A DNA stretch of 61,714 nt, taken from IMG/VR virus record IMGVR_UViG_3300032213_001078, positions 1 through 61,714 of that record. One strand, 5' to 3'. Below, in pieces: positions 41,004-50,058 of this stretch (its first letter is position 1; each line of letters begins with the position of its first letter). This DNA comes from a virus. The position numbers were made by a program, and so were the translations under genes. Below the pieces are notes generated by a model. It was not told the origin of the DNA. It worked only from the letters and a program-made list of their open reading frames with translations, and ran no database searches.

Positions 41004-41276
41004 TTATTTTCTCCCTGTAAATTGTTGAACACGTAATTGAATTGCTTTAATTGTTTCAAATAGAGATAACAACTCTGGATCTGATTGAACCCACATTGTC
41101 ATGTCTATTTTATTTACTAAGCCGTTAAACTCGTCTAATAAAGACATTGTATCGTTTACAAAGCCACTTTGATTAAGTACGATCTCTTCTAAACGTTTAT
41201 TTTTTCTATATAAATTGTATACTATAGCGCCAAAGATTGTGACGAACCATAATACTAGTGCAATTATTCCAGTCAT
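41004..41276 (-). CDS. Membrane-anchored coiled-coil protein (90 aa)
   Basis: The first 20 residues (MTGIIALVLWFVTIFGAIVY) form a transmembrane helix, followed by NLYRKNKRLEEIVLNQSGFV and a helical C-terminus. It sits between the HD protein and the sigma factor genes, with gaps of three and six bases. No known function; spanin- or superinfection-exclusion-like roles cannot be separated. Confidence 0.6.
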   Translation of the reverse strand: MTGIIALVLWFVTIFGAIVYNLYRKNKRLEEIVLNQSGFVNDTMSLLDEFNGLVNKIDMTMWVQSDPELLSLFETIKAIQLRVQQFTGRK

Positions 41277-41282
41277 TTTATT

Positions 41283-41915
41283 TTAAATTTGTGTTTCTAC
41301 TCTCGAAGCCATTAAATCGGCTTGATGAAGTATGTAAGGTAAATTAGATTTTAATTCAGAGTCAGAACTGTACGTAATATAATACGGCTTATTTGCTTCT
41401 TCGTACAATCCATCGTGTAATTTGATTGCCAAGAATTCATTTTCGCTAACAGAAATACCAGCTTCTTGTAAATAGAATAAACTTCTATCTGCAATTCTCA
41501 TGTGAGTGATCTTACTATTATATTTAAAGTGTGCTCCTTGTTTCTCTACATGCCAAGAAGAGTCGTTAGGAATATAGAAAGGCTCTTCGTTAGTGCCCAA
41601 TTTACCTAGGTCATGATTAATTGCAGAGAATACTAATTCTTCAATGGTATAATCTTTCTTCTGACCAAAGCGTTCCCATACTTTATCCATTACTAAAGCG
41701 GCTTCAACTACTCTATTAACGTGTTCAACGTAACCTCCTGGAAAACAGTTGTGATGTGCTAATTTAGTAGACGCAGGACTAATAGCTAAAGTAACTTCTC
41801 TACTTTTATAAAATTCCAGTAAAGAGTCTTTTCTATCAGACGTAATATACTTGTCAATGTATCCGTAAAACTTTTGTAAGTTCTCAAGGATTTGTTCTTC
41901 TGTCAGTTTTTTCAT
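41283..41915 (-). CDS. HD-domain phosphohydrolase (210 aa)
   Basis: HHNCFPGGYVEHVNRVVEAA (about residues 53-72) and FSAINHDLGKLG (about 95-106) give the H...HD metal-binding pattern, with IKLHDGLYEEANKPYY providing a later His-Asp. HD proteins of this type hydrolyse nucleotides, phosphorylated metabolites or cyclic nucleotides. The substrate is not evident. The leader AATAAAAGTT-ATG is the only full example on the minus strand. Roles in nucleotide metabolism or in countering nucleotide-signalling defences are both possible. Confidence 0.72.
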   Translation of the reverse strand: MKKLTEEQILENLQKFYGYIDKYITSDRKDSLLEFYKSREVTLAISPASTKLAHHNCFPGGYVEHVNRVVEAALVMDKVWERFGQKKDYTIEELVFSAINHDLGKLGTNEEPFYIPNDSSWHVEKQGAHFKYNSKITHMRIADRSLFYLQEAGISVSENEFLAIKLHDGLYEEANKPYYITYSSDSELKSNLPYILHQADLMASRVETQI

Positions 41916-41931
41916 AACTTTTATTTTTTAA

Positions 41932-42108
41932 TTAAGCTTCGTGCTCAGTGTTGATTAAGTGTTGGATCTCATTTATCTTTTCTTGCATCTTTTCTAAAGT
42001 CTCTTTTAACTCTTGTGGAGGACGCAATTGGGAAATTTGTGAATTTTGGTACATTATCATGTTTACCAACTCACTTAATTTTTTAGTAACTAGTTCTTTG
42101 TATCTCAT
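41932..42108 (-). CDS. Small coiled-coil protein (58 aa)
   Basis: On the minus strand an ATG at 42108 opens a frame (MRYKELVTKKLSELVNMIMY, then ELKETLEKMQEKINEIQHLI) that fills the gap between two genes, nine bases after its upstream neighbour. The heptad-like Leu/Ile/Met pattern predicts a coiled coil. No function assigned. Confidence 0.6.
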   Translation of the reverse strand: MRYKELVTKKLSELVNMIMYQNSQISQLRPPQELKETLEKMQEKINEIQHLINTEHEA

Positions 42109-42117
42109 ATTGTTAAT

Positions 42118-42426
42118 TTAATCTTTTTGTATCGCATCTATGATATTATCTATCGAGTACATGCCCATTGTGCTAATATTCTCAGATATTATTTTTATTT
42201 TTCCTATGTCATTGTACTTTTCGGCGATGTAGAATATCTTGCCTTCCTTATTAACCATTGGGTACATATCCACTCCAGTAACATTTTCTATATTATCACA
42301 CATATTTGGATAGTCTTCGCAAGGAATTGCATCGTACTCGATTTTTAAACGATCTAAAGTTGACTTTAGTTTTTTACATTTATCACAACCTTCTAAAAGG
42401 TATACTTCTAGTTTAATCTTTTTCAT
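42118..42426 (-). CDS. Glutaredoxin/thioredoxin-like protein (102 aa)
   Basis: VYLLEGCDKCKKLKSTLDRL has the redox motif C-D-K-C after the first strand, followed by IEYDAIPCEDYPNMCDNIEN and the loop GVDMYPMVNK, where the Pro matches the cis-Pro of the fold. I chose ATG 42426 rather than the TTG nine bases upstream. Phage glutaredoxins usually reduce ribonucleotide reductase; no such enzyme is in this window. The gene overlaps its upstream neighbour by 14 bases. Confidence 0.75.
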   Translation of the reverse strand: MKKIKLEVYLLEGCDKCKKLKSTLDRLKIEYDAIPCEDYPNMCDNIENVTGVDMYPMVNKEGKIFYIAEKYNDIGKIKIISENISTMGMYSIDNIIDAIQKD

Positions 42427-42598
42427 AATCGTCAAATTCAGGATCTAATGACTTCATTGTTTCTATCCACAAGAGTTTTTGTTGATCGGACATATTTTCA
42501 AATTGCATACTTAGATATAGATATAATGCTTGTATCTCCTCCTCTGTTAGGTTTTCCTTTCCTTCTTCCCCTATGTTTAGTAGTTTTGATAAGTCCAT
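42413..42598 (-). CDS. Small acidic hypothetical protein (61 aa)
   Basis: First gene of the long minus-strand operon, starting from the divergent intergenic region. A helical acidic protein (MDLSKLLNIGEEGKENLTEE, MSDQQKLLWIETMKSLDPEF). No family recognised. Confidence 0.6.
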   Translation of the reverse strand: MDLSKLLNIGEEGKENLTEEEIQALYLYLSMQFENMSDQQKLLWIETMKSLDPEFDDYEKD

Positions 42599-42738
42599 AG
42601 TTATCTGCTGTTGTTTTCCCCCTGTAGTAGAAGGTTTTAAAAATAATTATTTTATAGGATAATAAAAAACTTAAGTTCTAAGTGCGCTCAACAAAGATTA
42701 AATTTTTTTATTAAACATATTTTTTGTATATTAGATTC
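42599..42738. promoter_or_regulatory. Divergent intergenic region between tail and head operons
   Basis: About 140 bases of very AT-rich sequence between oppositely directed genes, so it should contain promoters for both strands. TATATTAG (42727-42734) resembles a -7 element for the primase gene. On the minus strand a TATAAAATAAT stretch near 42640-42655 is a candidate. No -33 element is clear. Confidence 0.45.
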
Positions 42739-43665
42739 ATGGAGAACGAACAGTTAGTATTAGGACTTTTGGAATCTGTACTTGGAAAGGGAAAACCCGA
42801 CAAGAACAAGAAGGATCACGTGTTCCATTGCCCTATATGCAATCACAAGAAGCCAAAATTAGTGGTAAACGTTTCTAGCGGTCAATACAACTGTTGGACT
42901 TGCCATCCACCCACTAAGGGCAAAACGCCTGTGTCCCTATTCAAGAAACTGGGTGTTGACAAAGCGCGCATAGTAGAGATGAAGAGCTACTTTAAAAGCG
43001 ATCGTACCAAAATTGACGATGCTGAAACTACTCGCGTATTTTTGCCAACTGAATTCATTTCGATGACCGATAACGATGGATCTCTAGAGTATCGCCACGC
43101 TGCTGTCTACTTAAAAAAGAGAGGTATCAACGAATCAGATGTAAGAAAATACAACATTGGATATTGTAAAACTGGTCGATACAGAAATCGCGTTATTATT
43201 CCTTCTTACGATAGAAACGGTCAAGTAAATTACTTCATCGCTAGATCTTTTGAAAAGGATCCATATCAGAAGTACGACGCTCCGTCTATTCAGAAGACAG
43301 AGATTGTGGGTATGGAGTACCTTATAAATTGGTCAGTTCCAGTAATACTTTGCGAAGGAATATTCGATGCAATAGCAATAAAAAGAAATGCAGTTCCTCT
43401 ATTTGGAAAAAGTATTCCAAAGGCACTGATGTTAAAACTTGTGGAATGTCAAGTAAAAACAGTATATTTGGCTTTAGACAAGGATGCTCTTAAGGAAGCA
43501 TTGACTTACTCAGAACAATTAATAAATTTGGGTAAGGAAGTCTATTTAATAGAATTAGATGGCAAAGATCCATCCGATTTAGGTTTCGAAAATATGACAA
43601 AATTATTACAACAAGCAAAGCCGTTAACATTCGGTGAGATCATTCTCAAAAAAATGATGGGTTAA
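42739..43665 (+). CDS. DNA primase with zinc finger and TOPRIM domain (308 aa)
   Basis: A CHC2-type zinc finger lies at the N-terminus (FHCPICNHKKPKLVVNVSSG then QYNCWTCHPP), and the TOPRIM domain follows: GYCKTGRYRNRVIIPSYDRN, VILCEGIFDAIAIKRNAVPL (catalytic Glu) and VYLALDKDA (D-x-D). Size (308) fits a DnaG-type phage primase that makes RNA primers with a separate helicase; the helicase is not in the window. I use ATG 42739, not the TTG 15 bases upstream. The next gene starts three bases after the stop. Confidence 0.88.
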   Translation: MENEQLVLGLLESVLGKGKPDKNKKDHVFHCPICNHKKPKLVVNVSSGQYNCWTCHPPTKGKTPVSLFKKLGVDKARIVEMKSYFKSDRTKIDDAETTRVFLPTEFISMTDNDGSLEYRHAAVYLKKRGINESDVRKYNIGYCKTGRYRNRVIIPSYDRNGQVNYFIARSFEKDPYQKYDAPSIQKTEIVGMEYLINWSVPVILCEGIFDAIAIKRNAVPLFGKSIPKALMLKLVECQVKTVYLALDKDALKEALTYSEQLINLGKEVYLIELDGKDPSDLGFENMTKLLQQAKPLTFGEIILKKMMG

Positions 43666-43668
43666 ACC

Positions 43669-46600
43669 ATGATAAGAAAAATATTCCAAGTAAGTGATAT
43701 TCACATTAGAAACTTCAAGAGACACGACGAGTACAGGAGAGTGTTTGAGAAACTTTACAACTACATTAGAGAAAATTTTACACAAGACGATCTAATCTGT
43801 TTGACTGGAGATATCGTACACGCTAAGACTGACGTAACTCCTGAATTAGTAGAAGAGGTACAAGCTTTCCTAAAAAGTCTAGCAGACATTGGAAAAGTAT
43901 TATTGATTCCTGGCAATCACGATGCGAACTTAAACAACGGTCATAGAATGGATGCGTTGACTCCTATCGTTAATGCTTTGAACCATCCTAATCTAACTTA
44001 CCTTAAGAAGACTGAAGTATTAGACATTTATAACAACAACGTTACTTTCTATCACTGGTCTGTTTTTGATAGTCACACCGAGTATCCGAAATGCACTAAA
44101 GAAGGAGAAGACTTTAAGATCTGTTTATACCACGGACCAGTTAGCGGCACTGTAACAGAAAGCGGCTTTGGTCTTTTCGATAATGATGTGAAAGTAGAAG
44201 ATTTTGAAGGCTTTGACTTAGTTTTATTAGGTGATATACACAAAACTCAATTCTTAAACGAAGCCAAGACAATTGGATATCCAGGATCTTTGGTACAACA
44301 GAACCACGCTGAGTCTTTGGTACACGGCATATACGTTTGGGACCTTGCAACTAAGTCTGCAGAGTTTGTGGAGATAGAAAACGACACAGCTTTCTATACA
44401 ATTGAAGTGGACGCAGGAATGTATCAGCCATTACCACAATTACCTAAGAATCTTTATCTAAGAATTAAATATAGGAACACAGATCAATCAGAGATTAAGA
44501 GAATTGTAGCTGAAATTAAGCAACAACATACAGTTTTAGAGACTTCTTTAATGAAGATAAGAGATTTTACTACTTCTTCTAATGATAATAAGAAACTAAA
44601 CGTACACGACGTAAGAGATGTAGAGTATCAGAACACTTTGTTAGTAGATTTCCTAAAAGAAAAGTACGATTTAGACGAACAATCAATCAAAGACATTTGT
44701 GAGATCAACAAGACAATCAATAATGCATTACCCAAGTCAGAAGTTCCAAGAAATTCTATCTGGATACCTAAGACATTCGAATTTTCAAACATGTTTAGCT
44801 ACGGCAAAGGCAACTTTATCGACTTTTCTAACATGACTGGAACTTATGGTATCTTTGCGCCTAATGCTAGCGGTAAATCTACGCTGCTTGACTCAATCGC
44901 TTACTGTATATTCGATAAATGTTCGAGAACTACTAAGTCCGCGCAAGTAATGAACAGCACTTCAGATTCATTTCAGTGTAAATTGGTCTTCGAACTTAAT
45001 GGATTAGAGTACACTATTGAAAGAAAGGGCTCAAAACAAAAATTGGGCAATGTAAAAGTCAATGTGGACTTCTATTATGTAGATCAAGATGGAAGTAAAG
45101 TTTCTTTGAATGGTAAAGAGAGAAACGACACTAACAAAAGCATTCAAAATGTTATGGGTACGTACGAAGACTTCGTTCTTACTGCGTTATCTATGCAAAA
45201 CAACAATACAGGTTTCATTGACATGAATCAAAAGGACCGAAAAGACCTTCTTTCACAATTTTTGGACATAAATGTGTTCGAAGATTTGTACAATCTTGCT
45301 AATAACGAGATGAAAGAGGTCTCCGTTCTTTTGAAAGAGTATCAAAAACAAGACTATTACGAGCTATTGAAGAAAGCAGAGTTCGATGTAGACACATTTG
45401 ACATAGCTTTAGACGAAGCCAAAGACGAAAAGCTTGCTATTGAAGCTAAAAGAAACTCAACTAACAGACTTATACTTAGCAAAACCACTGAATTAATCCA
45501 GATAGATAGCGATATTATTGATATAGAAGAGTTAGAGAGTCAAAGATCAGCGATTGATGCGGGTATTACTAAAGTAACGTGCTCTATAAACGATAATGGA
45601 GATCTTATTGGCTTTGTGGATAAAAAAATAGAGGAACTTAACAAGCAAACAATACACGATAAGTTAATTAAAGACATAAACTTAGAAGATTATAGTCACA
45701 AGTTAAGAAGTTATGAATTAGATACCGCAGCTTTACAAGAAAAAAAGTTAGAATTGAGTCAAGCCAACACTAATCTACGTAATAGTAGAAAGAAAATGGA
45801 GAAACTTGCTGAATTAAAGTACGATCCTAATTGTAAGTTCTGTATGGATAACGTTTTTGTTAAGGACGCCATAGAAACAAAGAACTCCATACAAGAAGAA
45901 GAGAAAGCTGTGAAAGAATTGGAAGAGACTGTAGAACTTTTAGAAAAAAGAATTAAGCAACTGTCTTCTGCCATAGAGATTAAAGCGGCCAAAGACAAAT
46001 ACGACAAAGATTTACAAGCTTTAGAAACCCAAAAGAATAAACACAACGCTGAAGAGAATAAATTAAGAAAGCGACTTAACGAAGCAGAAACTTTATTGGG
46101 CAATATAAACACAAAAATAGATTCTCATAATCAGCAAGAGCAAGCGATTCAAAAAAATAAAGAAACGAACGCTGAAATAGATGAGTTGAATAAAAGCTTG
46201 AGAGCAATAGACAAAGAATTGGACACAGTTAATGACCAAATCTCTGATATTACTGCGAACAAAAAGCTTGCTGAAAACAATAAAGCAAAGTACGAGCAAG
46301 GCATTGGAAAATTAAAAGATTTAGAAACAAAATTCAAGGACTATCAATACTATTTACAAGCAGTACACAGAGACGGTCTTCCTCACAAGCTAATTGCTAA
46401 CATTATTCCTCAAGTAGAAGAGGAGATCAATAATATATTAGCGCAATTGGTAGATTTTCAAGTGGTATTACACGCTGACGATAAAAATATAAACGCATAC
46501 ATCGCTTATGACGAAAATAACTTTTGGCCTCTTGAACTTACTTCAGGCATGGAGAAGTTCGTTGCAAGTTTGGCTATCCGAACCTCTCTTATCAACGTAT

Positions 46601-46818
46601 CCACTCTTCCTAGGCCCAATTTCATGGCAATAGATGAAGGCTTTGGAGCGCTTGACCAAACTAATCTGAGCTCAATGGTCATGCTATTTGATTATCTTAA
46701 GACACAATTTAAGTTTATCATGATCATATCCCATATTGACTCTATGAGAGACGTGGTAGACCATCATATTGAGATAAACAAAGTGAATGGTAGATCCAAG
46801 ATAGAACAAGCAGCGTAG
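43669..46818 (+). CDS. Fused SbcD-SbcC (gp47-gp46) recombination nuclease (1049 aa)
   Basis: Residues 1-310 are the Mre11/SbcD phosphoesterase: VSDIHIRN, LTGDIVHAK, LIPGNHDAN, LYHGPV, LLGDIHKTQ. From about 365 the Rad50/SbcC ATPase begins, with Walker A APNASGKST (397-405), long coiled coils, a zinc hook C722-K-F-C725, the signature LTSGMEKFVASLAIR and Walker B PNFMAIDEGFG. In T4 these are two proteins, gp47 and gp46, which form a complex that resects DNA ends and is needed for recombination-dependent replication and host DNA breakdown. Here both are one continuous chain with no stop or frameshift between. Confidence 0.9.
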   Translation: MIRKIFQVSDIHIRNFKRHDEYRRVFEKLYNYIRENFTQDDLICLTGDIVHAKTDVTPELVEEVQAFLKSLADIGKVLLIPGNHDANLNNGHRMDALTPIVNALNHPNLTYLKKTEVLDIYNNNVTFYHWSVFDSHTEYPKCTKEGEDFKICLYHGPVSGTVTESGFGLFDNDVKVEDFEGFDLVLLGDIHKTQFLNEAKTIGYPGSLVQQNHAESLVHGIYVWDLATKSAEFVEIENDTAFYTIEVDAGMYQPLPQLPKNLYLRIKYRNTDQSEIKRIVAEIKQQHTVLETSLMKIRDFTTSSNDNKKLNVHDVRDVEYQNTLLVDFLKEKYDLDEQSIKDICEINKTINNALPKSEVPRNSIWIPKTFEFSNMFSYGKGNFIDFSNMTGTYGIFAPNASGKSTLLDSIAYCIFDKCSRTTKSAQVMNSTSDSFQCKLVFELNGLEYTIERKGSKQKLGNVKVNVDFYYVDQDGSKVSLNGKERNDTNKSIQNVMGTYEDFVLTALSMQNNNTGFIDMNQKDRKDLLSQFLDINVFEDLYNLANNEMKEVSVLLKEYQKQDYYELLKKAEFDVDTFDIALDEAKDEKLAIEAKRNSTNRLILSKTTELIQIDSDIIDIEELESQRSAIDAGITKVTCSINDNGDLIGFVDKKIEELNKQTIHDKLIKDINLEDYSHKLRSYELDTAALQEKKLELSQANTNLRNSRKKMEKLAELKYDPNCKFCMDNVFVKDAIETKNSIQEEEKAVKELEETVELLEKRIKQLSSAIEIKAAKDKYDKDLQALETQKNKHNAEENKLRKRLNEAETLLGNINTKIDSHNQQEQAIQKNKETNAEIDELNKSLRAIDKELDTVNDQISDITANKKLAENNKAKYEQGIGKLKDLETKFKDYQYYLQAVHRDGLPHKLIANIIPQVEEEINNILAQLVDFQVVLHADDKNINAYIAYDENNFWPLELTSGMEKFVASLAIRTSLINVSTLPRPNFMAIDEGFGALDQTNLSSMVMLFDYLKTQFKFIMIISHIDSMRDVVDHHIEINKVNGRSKIEQAA

Positions 46819-46828
46819 ATATTTATTA
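46819..46828 (+). promoter_or_regulatory. ATATTTATTA element
   Basis: It begins inside the 'gene 46/47' stop codon and ends two bases before the next ATG. So close a position would leave almost no leader if it were a -10 element. Confidence 0.35.
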
Positions 46829-46830
46829 TC

Positions 46831-49281
46831 ATGATCAAAACAGTCATCGCCATATATCCAGGAAGGTTCCAACCATTTGGTAGGCACCACGCTGAATCAT
46901 TCAAATGGCTAGAATCTAAATTTGGCAAAGGAAAAACTTTCATTGCTACCACAGACGTAGTAAACTTGCCAAAAAGTCCTCTTAGCTTCAAAGAAAAGAA
47001 GCAAATCATAGACAAATACGGAGTAGGAAGCAGTCTAGTTCAAGTAAAAAATCCATATCAAGCTCAAGAGATTACTCAAAAGTTTGATCCTGAAACTACA
47101 GCAGTGGTTTTCATGGTTGGAAAGAAAGATATGCAAGAAGATCCTAGATTTAAAATGGGAAACAAGAAAGACGGAAGTCCTTCTTACTTTCAAGTGTACA
47201 AACCAGGCATGAAGATGGAAGGCTACATGAAACACGGCTATTTGATCGTTGCCCCACACACTTCTTACGACATTACTGGCTTTGGTGAAATGAGCGGTAC
47301 TACTATTAGACAAGCCTTATCTTCTAATACAAGCCCAGAAAAATACAAACAGCTTTTTACAGATATATTTGGTTGGTACGATCCTAAAATTGCAGATATG
47401 TTGAAAAAAAAGTTCTCTCAATCTAATAGCGTAAAAGAAACAGTTAGCTTTGAGAAGTCTCTTGTATTAGAATACCTAGTTTACAATTTACTAAACGAAG
47501 GTGGCAAAGTATTCAAGACTGCAAAAGGCGAAGAGGCTACACAAAGAATAAACAGAGCTGACGTTGTACCTACTGTAAAGTATCTAGAAAAAATGACAGG
47601 CTTGAAACTAACAGACAACATGTTAGGAACTACTGGCAAGAAAGATACTAGCGGTGATTTGGACTTGGCAGTTAGCGAAGATGAAATTACAAAAGAAGCA
47701 TTGGTTACTTTATTATTAAAGAAGTTTCCACAAGAAGATATAAAGAAAAGCGGTACAAACGTTCACGTAAAAACTCCAATTAAGGGAAATCCTAAAAACG
47801 GATTCGTTCAAACAGACTTCATGTTTGGCGATAAAGACTTTATGAAATTCAGTATGCAAGGCGGAGCTGAGAATTCTGAATTTAAAGGAGTAGATCGTGC
47901 TTTATTAATGGCTTCTATTGCAAAAGCTCAAGGATTAAAGTGGTCTTACTTAAACGGATTAGTGGATAGAGAAACAAACAAGACTATTACTAAGAATCCA
48001 GACGAGATTGCGCAAAAGCTTTTAGGCAAAGACGCAACTAGAGAAGACTTAGCAAGTGTAGAAGCTATATTGGACGTAATAAAAAAGAGAAAAGACTATA
48101 AAGACTTAATAGCGCAAGCTCAAACAGACTTCGAAAAGAAAGGTTTAACTTTAAACGAAGGTCTATTACTAGAAGCAGACGCAAGAATACAACACCCTGA
48201 AGATTTAACCTATTGGGAAGGTAGCAAAGGCGCTTCAAGAGCTTTGGCAACAATGCTTTCTGTAGCAAAAGATCCAAGCAAGATCTCAGTAAAGTGGGAC
48301 GGAAGTCCAGCCATGATATTTGGAGTAGACGAGAAAGGAAATTTCATTCTTACTGACAAATCTGGGTTTACTGCCAAAGGATACGATGGTAAAGCAAAAT
48401 CTGGAGAAGAATTAAAAGACATGTTTTTAAACAGAGGTAAAAAATCTGGAAAACCAATGTCAAAAGACTACGTTAACTTCGCAAATAACATGGGTGGTAT
48501 GTTCGATGCGTTTAAAAAGGCCTTTCCAAAAGGATTAAAAGGCTATTTTAAAGGAGATCTATTATATCAAGCAACACCACCAGTAAAAGACGGTAACTTT
48601 GTATTCAAACCAAACATAACTACGTACACAGTACCAACCGATAGCGAAATGGGAAAGCAAATTGCTAAGAGTAAAGTGGGTATTGTATTACACAGATACA
48701 TTGCACCAGACGGCAAAGAGTATCCAATCAAGAATATCTCTGACTATAAGTTCACAACTAACTCCGGTCTATTCGTTGTGCCTCCAGTATTCATAAAAAC
48801 TCCTCCAAAAGTTTCTACTAGCTTAGTATCAAAAACAAAGAGTGATATTTCTACTTACGCAAAAGACATAGACGCATTATTGGATAAGTCTAAGTTAAGT
48901 TCTATGAAGCTTTCTAATTTCCCAGACTTATTATATAAGTTCACTAACTCAAAAGTAAGCGATCTAAAGTCTTTGAGCTCTAAAGAATTCATAAAATTCA
49001 TTGAAAAAGAATCTTCTTTGACTGATGCAAAGAGAAACAACATTATACAATACTGTAATGCTAACGCAAAAGCTTTGGATGCAGTATTTTCTATAGCAAA
49101 AGGCATTATAGCAGTAAAAGATGATCTAATAAACCAGTTAGACTCTCAAGATTTAGGAGTTAAAGCTTCTGTAGGAGATATTGCTGGTGGTGAAGGCTAC
49201 GTTGTTGCTGATCCTAAAGGAGATGTTAAATTAGTTAATCGTGCAGGCTTTTCTGCAGCAAACAGAGCAGTTCAAAGATAA
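46831..49281 (+). CDS. Three-domain polyprotein: NadM-like adenylyltransferase, Pol-beta-like nucleotidyltransferase, ligase-like (816 aa)
   Basis: Domain 1 (1 to about 200): AIYPGRFQPFGRHHAESF is the GRFQPxHxGH-type motif of NMN/cytidylyltransferases (the second His pair is HH), with MSGTTIRQAL as the SxTxxR motif. Domain 2 (about 225-440): TSGDLDLAVSE (275-281) and VQTDFMF (D329) give the D-x-D...D triad of Pol-beta-type nucleotidyltransferases. Domain 3 (about 450-816): ISVKWDGSPAMIF (KxDG, K488), FKGDLLYQ, FVFKPN and KVGIVLHRY follow ligase/capping motifs I, III, IV, V. L-N-E-G (223/224) and L-L-E-A (448/449) separate the domains and resemble head-protease sites. Probably a packaged polyprotein for nucleic-acid or cofactor repair after injection; the last step is inference. 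Confidence 0.7.
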   Translation: MIKTVIAIYPGRFQPFGRHHAESFKWLESKFGKGKTFIATTDVVNLPKSPLSFKEKKQIIDKYGVGSSLVQVKNPYQAQEITQKFDPETTAVVFMVGKKDMQEDPRFKMGNKKDGSPSYFQVYKPGMKMEGYMKHGYLIVAPHTSYDITGFGEMSGTTIRQALSSNTSPEKYKQLFTDIFGWYDPKIADMLKKKFSQSNSVKETVSFEKSLVLEYLVYNLLNEGGKVFKTAKGEEATQRINRADVVPTVKYLEKMTGLKLTDNMLGTTGKKDTSGDLDLAVSEDEITKEALVTLLLKKFPQEDIKKSGTNVHVKTPIKGNPKNGFVQTDFMFGDKDFMKFSMQGGAENSEFKGVDRALLMASIAKAQGLKWSYLNGLVDRETNKTITKNPDEIAQKLLGKDATREDLASVEAILDVIKKRKDYKDLIAQAQTDFEKKGLTLNEGLLLEADARIQHPEDLTYWEGSKGASRALATMLSVAKDPSKISVKWDGSPAMIFGVDEKGNFILTDKSGFTAKGYDGKAKSGEELKDMFLNRGKKSGKPMSKDYVNFANNMGGMFDAFKKAFPKGLKGYFKGDLLYQATPPVKDGNFVFKPNITTYTVPTDSEMGKQIAKSKVGIVLHRYIAPDGKEYPIKNISDYKFTTNSGLFVVPPVFIKTPPKVSTSLVSKTKSDISTYAKDIDALLDKSKLSSMKLSNFPDLLYKFTNSKVSDLKSLSSKEFIKFIEKESSLTDAKRNNIIQYCNANAKALDAVFSIAKGIIAVKDDLINQLDSQDLGVKASVGDIAGGEGYVVADPKGDVKLVNRAGFSAANRAVQR

Positions 49282-50057
49282 TGACGCCTAAAGAAAAAAT
49301 AGCATTACTAAAAGATTTCGTAGAATACTGCGAAAATGCTTTAGATATAAAGAATCTGCCAAAGGTAAAGTTTGTTTTCGACAGAAGATGGGCTACAAAT
49401 TTGCACAGTTTCGGTAGATACAGAAACGGAGAAAGAGATGTTACTGTATACATGAGAAACAGAAACATGGCAGACGTACTTAGAACGTTAGCACACGAGT
49501 TAGTACACCACAAACAAAACGAATTAGGCAAACTAGATCCTAGTAGTGGTAAAACTGGATCTGATATAGAAAACGAAGCGAACGCAAAAGCTGGAATCTT
49601 AATGAGAGATTTTGGTAAAGAGCGAGAGGAAATATACGAATCCCAGAGTTTAAAACTCATGGATCTTTTAATGGAAGTAAAAAAAAAGTTAACTAAAAAA
49701 AGATTAACTTATAAGAAGCCTAATTTAGAAATTGAGTGGAACGAGGCTAAAAGATATCCTGAATTTAAAGAAATGGGAAAGAAAGAGTGGATAAAACTAG
49801 CTAGAAAAGGCCGCAGAATGAAATATTCTACGATAAAAAAATTTTTGGGTAACGTAGATTTAAAATTTAGTGGTTTAGCAAAAGAAAAAAAAGATAGATT
49901 TCAAAAAGCTTTCGATAAAGGCATCATAGAAATGCCAATAGTAGTTAAATTTTCTAGTAAAAAATACGATTTAATAGGCGGCAACACTAGATTAGCAGGA
50001 TTGGTCAAAAATAAAATAAATCCTACCGTTTGGGTAGTTAACTTAAAACAAAAGTAA
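49281..50057 (+). CDS. HExxH zinc metallopeptidase fused to ParB-like domain (258 aa)
   Basis: Residues 1-115 hold a zincin domain: RTLAHELVHHKQNELGK (H72-E73-x-x-H76) and ENEANAKAG with the third-ligand Glu. Residues 124-132 (LKLMDLLME) match the N-terminal targeting-like motif of neighbouring proteins and carry an L-x-E site. The C-terminal part ends MPIVVKFSSKKYDLIGGNTR then LAGLV, a ParB/sulfiredoxin-like core (G-G-N-T-R). The layout looks like two proteins joined through an internal targeting sequence. The peptidase could act on host proteins after ejection or on virion proteins; unknown. It overlaps the preceding stop by one base. Confidence 0.72.
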   Translation: MTPKEKIALLKDFVEYCENALDIKNLPKVKFVFDRRWATNLHSFGRYRNGERDVTVYMRNRNMADVLRTLAHELVHHKQNELGKLDPSSGKTGSDIENEANAKAGILMRDFGKEREEIYESQSLKLMDLLMEVKKKLTKKRLTYKKPNLEIEWNEAKRYPEFKEMGKKEWIKLARKGRRMKYSTIKKFLGNVDLKFSGLAKEKKDRFQKAFDKGIIEMPIVVKFSSKKYDLIGGNTRLAGLVKNKINPTVWVVNLKQK

Positions 50058-50058
50058 G

